Shown: positions 61,822-64,000 of the stretch, in pieces | How positions within the stretch are numbered: the stretch's first letter is position 1 | How the letters are laid out: every line of letters begins with the position of its first letter | NCBI RefSeq assembly: GCF_900142105.1 | Contig: NZ_FQZS01000009.1 | Coordinates: forward strand, 1 to 64,000 | Direction of reading: 5' to 3' | DNA length: 64,000 nucleotides | Source of the DNA: Lutispora thermophila DSM 19022 | GTDB taxonomy: Bacteria; Bacillota; Clostridia; Lutisporales; Lutisporaceae | Made by a program: the position numbers and the translations under genes | The notes under the pieces: model-generated | The model's database searches: none | What the model saw: only the letters and a program-made list of their open reading frames with translations | Told to the model about the DNA's origin: nothing

Positions 61822-62928
61822 TCAATTGCTCTTTATACCTGCACCGGTTAAAGGCAGCACGACTGTCTTGTCCTTTAGCTCCGTATATTTGCTTATGTAA
61901 TTCAAATAAGCCGCATAATTTACCGCAGACGTAACTTCAACATATATGCCTTTATGGGCCAATACTTCTCTTGCACTGGCTATATTCTCTTCCGTAACAC
62001 CTATTATATCCCCATCTGTTTCTCTCACAGCCTTCAATATTTCACTCCCTCTTGCAGGAGCTGCAATGGCTATTCCCTCCGCCAAAGTTCCTTTATTTTC
62101 ACAGGGTTCTACCTTGGTCTTATTGCTTATAAAAGCACTTTTTATAGGGGCACAATTCTCCGCTTGCACTGCCAATATTCTTGGCATTTTATTTATAATC
62201 CCCCATGATATCATTTCTCTAAAAGCAATATAAGCACCCATAAGCAATGTACCATTCCCTACAGGTATTATAAAGGCATCAGGCATCTTACCATTAAGTT
62301 GCTCAAAAACCTCATAAAAATAAGTCTTTGTCCCTTCCCAGAACAATGGATTATAAATATGGCTGGCATAGAACATATTTGTCCTTTCCACCATTTCTAT
62401 AGCTGCCTTTGCAGTATCCTCCCTGTTTCCAGGAATCTTGTGAATCTCTGCTCCATGAGCTTCTATTTGCTTTATCTTCTTATGAGATGTTGAAGCAGGA
62501 ACAAACACATGACACCTTATCCCTGCTCTTGCTCCATAGGCAGCAATGGCTGTCCCAGCATTTCCGCTGCTATCTGCAACAACCTCTTCCACTCCCAGTT
62601 TTTTTGCCATGGCAACGAGTATTGCAGCACCTCTGTCTTTAAAAGATAACGTAGGCATATGGTAATCTGCCTTTGCATATAGGTTTCGTGCCAGCGAAAT
62701 CAAAGGAGTACCGCCCTCTCCCATGGTAATACTTCTCCAACAATCATCATTTTCAAAAGGAAGCGCATATATATATTTCCATAGTGAATGATCCTTTGAA
62801 ATGGCTGTAGCTTCAAAATCTATGGGCTTTTTTTCATATTCAATACTTAACAATCCACCACAGTGACATTTCCAAGGATTCACATCCAAAGAGAACCTAT
62901 GGCCACATTCTACACATACATACTCCAT
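61822..62928 (-). CDS. thrC: Threonine synthase (PLP fold type II)
   Basis: The 368-residue protein has an N-terminal zinc-ribbon (CVECGHRF, CHCGG), GEGGTPLI, the PLP lysine K97 in LSFKDRGA, VADSSGNAGTAI and a C-terminal PLTGAGIKSN. The length and zinc ribbon fit archaeal/Firmicute threonine synthase better than threonine deaminase, but related enzymes of this fold cannot be fully excluded. It converts O-phosphohomoserine to threonine. The ATG follows AGGTGATGGTCT, which directly continues from leader element copy C. Confidence 0.85.
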   Translation of the reverse strand: MEYVCVECGHRFSLDVNPWKCHCGGLLSIEYEKKPIDFEATAISKDHSLWKYIYALPFENDDCWRSITMGEGGTPLISLARNLYAKADYHMPTLSFKDRGAAILVAMAKKLGVEEVVADSSGNAGTAIAAYGARAGIRCHVFVPASTSHKKIKQIEAHGAEIHKIPGNREDTAKAAIEMVERTNMFYASHIYNPLFWEGTKTYFYEVFEQLNGKMPDAFIIPVGNGTLLMGAYIAFREMISWGIINKMPRILAVQAENCAPIKSAFISNKTKVEPCENKGTLAEGIAIAAPARGSEILKAVRETDGDIIGVTEENIASAREVLAHKGIYVEVTSAVNYAAYLNYISKYTELKDKTVVLPLTGAGIKSN

Positions 62929-62944
62929 AGACCATCACCTCATA

Positions 62945-63058
62945 TAAAATTCTCATAACCCATAGTTAAGTATAATTCTACCTTAACATAATCTCGACCT
63001 AATGGCTTTCAAGAAAGTCTTCCTTGATTGTCAAAATGCTTCCAAAGGAAGCCTTTCT
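62945..63058 (-). ncRNA. Structured leader element, copy C, upstream of thrC
   Basis: On the minus strand the segment reads AAAGGCTTCCTTTGGAAGC, then TCAAGGAAGACTTTCTTGA (8-bp hairpin), AGCCATT, an AAGGTAGAATTATA block, CTATGGGTTAT and AATTTTATATG. It then reaches the thrC ribosome-binding site. It aligns along its length with copies A and B. A TTGACA lies inside it, but no matching -10. Confidence 0.55.
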
Positions 63059-63100
63059 TATATAAAGCTTATCACAAATTTACCTTATACTCTATACATA

Positions 63101-63139
63101 GCAAATAAGAAGGTTTCCTTTGGAATCCTTCTTATTTGC
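63101..63139. terminator. 13-bp palindromic terminator after the MATE gene
   Basis: GCAAATAAGAAGG (63101-63113) and CCTTCTTATTTGC (63127-63139) pair perfectly, with TTCC/GGAA extending the stem. On the minus strand it follows the MATE stop by about 10 bases. Its inner part CCAAAGG also relates to element copy C. Confidence 0.7.
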
Positions 63140-63149
63140 CAATCCATAT

Positions 63150-64000
63150 CTATCTTATTTTTACATGTTTCCATTTGCCTGTCCTGAATCTTATATATAC
63201 AAAAACCCATCTTACAAACTGATCGATGAATACCGCTATCCACGCTCCTGTCAATCCCCATCCCATGATGATGATAAAAATATAGGCAAGAACTACTCTA
63301 ACTATAAGTACTCCCACAAAGGTAGCCACCAGAGGCCAGAATGTATCTCCTGCACCTCTCAAGGCTCCTGCCAATATTAATTGAGACGATTGAAAAGGCT
63401 GAACAAATGCAATTATCTTCAATGCTCCCGATGCACTTTCGATGATTAAAGGATCCGTGGAGTAAAGCCCTACTAATTGACGTCCGAAAAAGAAGAATAT
63501 AACAGCCATAAATGTAGAAATCAAAGATCCAATTCTTCTGGTTTTCTTTGCATAGGCTTCCGCCTTTTCATGGTCCTTAGCTCCCAATGATCTGCCCACC
63601 AAGGACGAAGCCGCTATTCCAAAAGCCTGTCCCGGCTGGAAAGAAAGGCTCAATATGTTAAGCGCTATCTGATGAGCCGCATAAATAACTGTTCCCAGAC
63701 CAGCAACTATTCTAACAAATATTAGTATTCCTACTCTTAAAAACATTTGCTCTATAGATGCAGGCAGACCTATTTTTACCAAATTGTACATTATATTTTT
63801 ATCAAACGTAAATCTGCTTCTTAAATCAAGCTTGATGATGCTTTCCCCTTTTATAACATATATGAATAACAGTACGCAAGCTATAACCTGGGACAATGCA
63901 GTTGATATTCCCGCACCTGTAACACCAAGAGACGGGAATCCCAGCAATCCATATATGAGCAGAGCATTGCCTATAACGTTTAAGAAGTTGCACATTAAAT
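63150..64000 (-). CDS. MATE-family efflux transporter, N-terminal part outside the window
   Basis: The visible 280 or so residues are the C-terminal two thirds of a MATE transporter: VIGNALLIYGLLGFPSLGVTGAG, a first-half/second-half hinge, GLPASIEQMFLRVG and SSLVGRSLGAKDHEKAEAYA. Several membrane helices follow, ending in GWGLTGAWIAVFIDQFVRWV. MATE proteins export cationic drugs or metabolites with Na+ or H+. An in-frame ATG at 63995 is not the true start because the frame stays open to the window edge. Confidence 0.85.
   Translation of the reverse strand, partial: LMCNFLNVIGNALLIYGLLGFPSLGVTGAGISTALSQVIACVLLFIYVIKGESIIKLDLRSRFTFDKNIMYNLVKIGLPASIEQMFLRVGILIFVRIVAGLGTVIYAAHQIALNILSLSFQPGQAFGIAASSLVGRSLGAKDHEKAEAYAKKTRRIGSLISTFMAVIFFFFGRQLVGLYSTDPLIIESASGALKIIAFVQPFQSSQLILAGALRGAGDTFWPLVATFVGVLIVRVVLAYIFIIIMGWGLTGAWIAVFIDQFVRWVFVYIRFRTGKWKHVKIR

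Noticed and set aside
62929-63058. T-box upstream of thrC
   Set aside because: No T-box sequence or specifier stem; the stretch matches copies A and B of the leader element instead.
1-64000. CRISPR array
   Set aside because: No series of spaced identical direct repeats was seen; the short tandem repeats present (23216-23235, 24339-24382, 37304-37325, 51774-51817) have two units each and other explanations.

Overview
The window is AT-rich bacterial DNA with strong AGGAGG-type ribosome-binding sites. Its gene content points to an anaerobic Firmicute of the class Clostridia: a trimeric [FeFe]-hydrogenase HydABC with an accessory hydrogenase-like sensor, a SAM-I riboswitch in front of metF, a cobalamin-dependent MetH whose reactivation domain is a separate gene, and a long peptide-uptake operon. 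I cannot name the species from sequence alone.

Layout. 1-8450: secreted M28 peptidase, Nudix hydrolase, glycerate dehydrogenase and glycerate kinase, nitroreductase, sirtuin, and aspartate kinase behind a structured leader. 8653-17760: a minus-strand operon (GntR regulator, peptide ABC transporter BCDF plus binding protein, creatininase-family hydrolase, NIF3-like protein) with a divergent M42 aminopeptidase. It looks like peptide import and breakdown. The permease gene dppC carries an in-frame amber codon at a position where tryptophan is expected. 18033-29736: a two-gene NTPase locus, a 1624-residue ATPase followed by a second ATPase of about 637 residues. The second gene is cut in two by a 4921-bp Mu-like element with a 5-bp target duplication (CCAAA), Mu-type TG...CA ends and capsid genes but no transposase. 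29959-35993: beta-flower repeat protein, NTF2-like protein, EAL phosphodiesterase, chemoreceptor and an HTH regulator.

36076-38927 is a graveyard: a truncated DUF1848 gene, a 5' remnant of a group IIC intron sitting just past a terminator, a hicA-hicB deletion scar, a PP-loop ATPase (intact), and a tyrosine-integrase relic next to tRNA-Ser(GGA). 38991-44534: GNAT protein, HtrA protease with a two-component system, and a Cys-rich protein. 44588-49351: an unexplained 217-nt inverted-repeat-bounded element, metH with its activation protein, and the SAM-riboswitch-controlled metF. 49453-56903: the hydrogenase operon (ferredoxin-like protein, Fe-S/PAS sensor, PP2C-type phosphatase, HydC, HydB, HydA, second ferredoxin-like protein). 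Its hydB is split by a perfect 22-bp tandem duplication. 57047-64000: LysR regulator, tRNA-Ser(CGA), tadA, M23 peptidase, repeat lipoprotein, D-threonine-aldolase-like enzyme, threonine synthase, and a partial MATE transporter.

Cross-cutting signals: (1) a family of intergenic stem-loop leader elements recurs at least three times in long form (1-114, 48039-48143, and 62945-63058 on the minus strand) and twice as short hairpins. Two long copies sit in the leaders of metF and thrC. (2) Several genes carry fresh lesions (dppC amber codon, hydB 22-bp duplication, Mu-like insertion). (3) The best candidate for an undescribed system is the Mu-ended, transposase-less, capsid-gene-carrying element together with the two-ATPase locus it interrupts.
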